Source: JAEZRQ01 sp049294415 (GTDB lineage Bacteria; Patescibacteriota; Patescibacteriia; Patescibacteriales; UBA12465). Taken from it: a stretch of 22,807 nt of DNA. Numbering within the stretch: the stretch's first letter is position 1; every line of letters starts with the position of its first letter. A program made the position numbers and the translations under genes. Under the pieces are notes generated by a model. The model saw nothing but the letters and a program-made list of their open reading frames with translations, was not told where the DNA came from and ran no database searches. Below are positions 21,485 through 22,807 of this stretch, piece after piece. The stretch covers positions 1 to 22,807 of the forward strand of contig JBAQCS010000001.1 in assembly GCA_049294415.1 (NCBI GenBank), given 5' to 3'.

Positions 21485-22807
21485 ATGACTCTTATCATTG
21501 TTGAATCACCAACTAAAGCCCGCACCATTTCCAAATTTTTAGATAAAAAATATCGAGTTGATTCCTCTTTTGGACATATTCGTGATTTACCTAAGAGTGA
21601 CATGGGCATAGATATTGAACATGGATTTACTCCTAAATATATTATTCCGACTTCGGCTCGCAAAACTGTAACTAATTTAAAGAAATTAGCTGCGGCCGCT
21701 GACTCTATAATTCTAGCTTCCGATGAGGACCGCGAAGGAGAAGCAATTGCTTGGCACTTAGCTGAGGTTTTAAAAATAAAACCAACTGATGCCAAACGTA
21801 TTGTGTTTCATGAAATTACTAAAGATGCAATTTTACATGCTCTAGAACAGCCACGCTCTTTGGATATGAAAATGGTTGACGCTCAACAAGCTCGCCGCGT
21901 ACTAGATCGTTTAGTTGGTTATGAGCTTTCACCGTTCTTATGGAAAAAAGTAGCTAAAGGACTATCAGCTGGCCGCGTGCAAAGTGTCGCGACTCGTTTA
22001 ATTGTAGAACGTGAAAAAGAAATTAAAGCTTTTAAGAGTGAAGAATATTGGAGCATTAGAGCAGATCTCGAAACCAAAAAACAAGAAGGGTTAACAGCCG
22101 AACTTTATAAAATAGATAATAAGAATTTAGATAAGTTAGAAGTAACTAAAGAAAAAGCTGATTTATATGAACAGGAATTAACAACCTTGCCATACGTTGT
22201 TAAAAAAATTGAAAAGAAAAAAGTTACTAAAAATGCTCCGGCCCCTTTTACTACTTCAACCTTGCAACAAGGTGCTAATCGCCAATTAGGATATTCTGCC
22301 AAACAGACTATGACCTTAGCTCAAAAATTATATGAGCAAGGTTTTATTACTTACATGAGAACTGATTCCTTAAATCTATCTGGTAAGTTTTTAGAGGAAT
22401 CCAATAAATGGTTAAAAGATAATCTTGGTTCAGAATATGCTTTAGAGACACCTAGAGTATTTAAAAATAAAAGTAAAAATGCTCAAGAAGCTCATGAAGC
22501 GGTCAGGCCAACTGAAGTAAATAAAACTCCTGATGACTTAAAAGATAAATTAGAAAAAGGCTTATACCGCCTATATAAATTGATTTGGGATAGATCAGTA
22601 GCTAGCCAAATGCCAGCTGCTATTTTAAGTGCTACTGTTATTGATGTTGAAGCTGGTACTTACGGCTTAAAAGCTAACGGACAAACTTTAGACTTCTTAG
22701 GTTATCTAAAAGTTTACAAAGAAAAAACTAGTGAACAAGAACTACCAAACGTTCAAGAAGGTGATGATTTGAAATTACTTAAAATTTGGAACGAACAACA
22801 CTTTACC
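21485..22807 (+). CDS. topA: DNA topoisomerase I, 5' part (cut by window end)
   Basis: ATG 21485 opens a frame that runs through the last base, 441 codons, without stop; the 3' part is outside the window. It relaxes negative supercoils as a type IA topoisomerase, balancing the gyrase whose A subunit lies in the same window. The TOPRIM domain has VESPTKART (6-14) and SDEDREGEA (79-87) with the acidic triad D80/D82/E84. The conserved GLSAGRVQSVA segment follows near 160-170. The catalytic tyrosine is Y290 in GFITYMRTDS. The zinc-finger tail, if any, is not visible. There is no Shine-Dalgarno. The frame and all motifs are intact up to the edge. Confidence 0.96.
   Translation, partial: MTLIIVESPTKARTISKFLDKKYRVDSSFGHIRDLPKSDMGIDIEHGFTPKYIIPTSARKTVTNLKKLAAAADSIILASDEDREGEAIAWHLAEVLKIKPTDAKRIVFHEITKDAILHALEQPRSLDMKMVDAQQARRVLDRLVGYELSPFLWKKVAKGLSAGRVQSVATRLIVEREKEIKAFKSEEYWSIRADLETKKQEGLTAELYKIDNKNLDKLEVTKEKADLYEQELTTLPYVVKKIEKKKVTKNAPAPFTTSTLQQGANRQLGYSAKQTMTLAQKLYEQGFITYMRTDSLNLSGKFLEESNKWLKDNLGSEYALETPRVFKNKSKNAQEAHEAVRPTEVNKTPDDLKDKLEKGLYRLYKLIWDRSVASQMPAAILSATVIDVEAGTYGLKANGQTLDFLGYLKVYKEKTSEQELPNVQEGDDLKLLKIWNEQHFT

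Overview
The window looks like a chromosomal segment of a Candidate Phyla Radiation (Patescibacteria, probably Parcubacteria-like) bacterium. The evidence is AT-rich DNA, a short 16S rRNA of about 1479 nt with several unusual but base-paired substitutions at normally conserved sites, compact housekeeping proteins, many small proteins of unknown function, and almost no Shine-Dalgarno sequences. The placement below phylum level is inference.

Layout. At 1-198 the 3' end of an unidentified + strand gene runs into a terminator. At 308-1820 three tandem minus-strand paralogues of exactly 159 codons share their N-terminal two thirds but differ strongly in the C-terminal third, apart from a fixed scaffold. 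At 1917-5203 a minus-strand operon encodes RmuC, a nucleotidyltransferase-like protein and an O-antigen ligase/polymerase-like membrane protein. At 5337-5726 an unknown acidic protein has the only strong Shine-Dalgarno of the window, and is followed by a very short independent transcription unit (5837-6020). At 6040-10303 a minus operon runs from a good promoter: MBL-fold hydrolase, nucleoside diphosphate kinase, a small Cys-rich membrane protein, then gyrA. At 10474-11604 a secreted protein of unknown function forms its own transcription unit. At 11770-12347 two small unknown genes follow, one of only 52 codons.

The centre holds a single orphan 16S rRNA gene (12709-14187) with its own promoter, boxA antitermination site, trailer hairpins and intrinsic terminator; no 23S or 5S follows. 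Next come a small unknown gene, trpS on the minus strand with a terminator-like hairpin in its leader, and a divergent unit tRNA-Pro(GGG) - nucleoside 2-deoxyribosyltransferase-like gene - tRNA-Pro(CGG). The right third is all + strand: LCP (LytR-CpsA-Psr) protein, GTPase Der, peptidyl-tRNA hydrolase, DprA and the 5' part of topA, which is cut by the window end.

Functionally the window mixes topology and DNA maintenance (gyrA, topA, rmuC, dprA), translation (16S, trpS, two tRNA-Pro, pth, der), nucleotide metabolism (ndk, the deoxyribosyltransferase-like gene) and envelope work (LCP protein, O-antigen-ligase-like protein, secreted and membrane-anchored unknowns). Nine of the promoters show sigma70-like boxes separated by exactly 17 bp, which supports the transcription-unit boundaries. 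No insertion sequence, CRISPR array, prophage gene or reverse transcriptase is visible. The strongest candidates for something undescribed are the three-paralogue cassette, the 82-nt hairpin after pth, the short transcript at 5837-6020 and the trpS leader.
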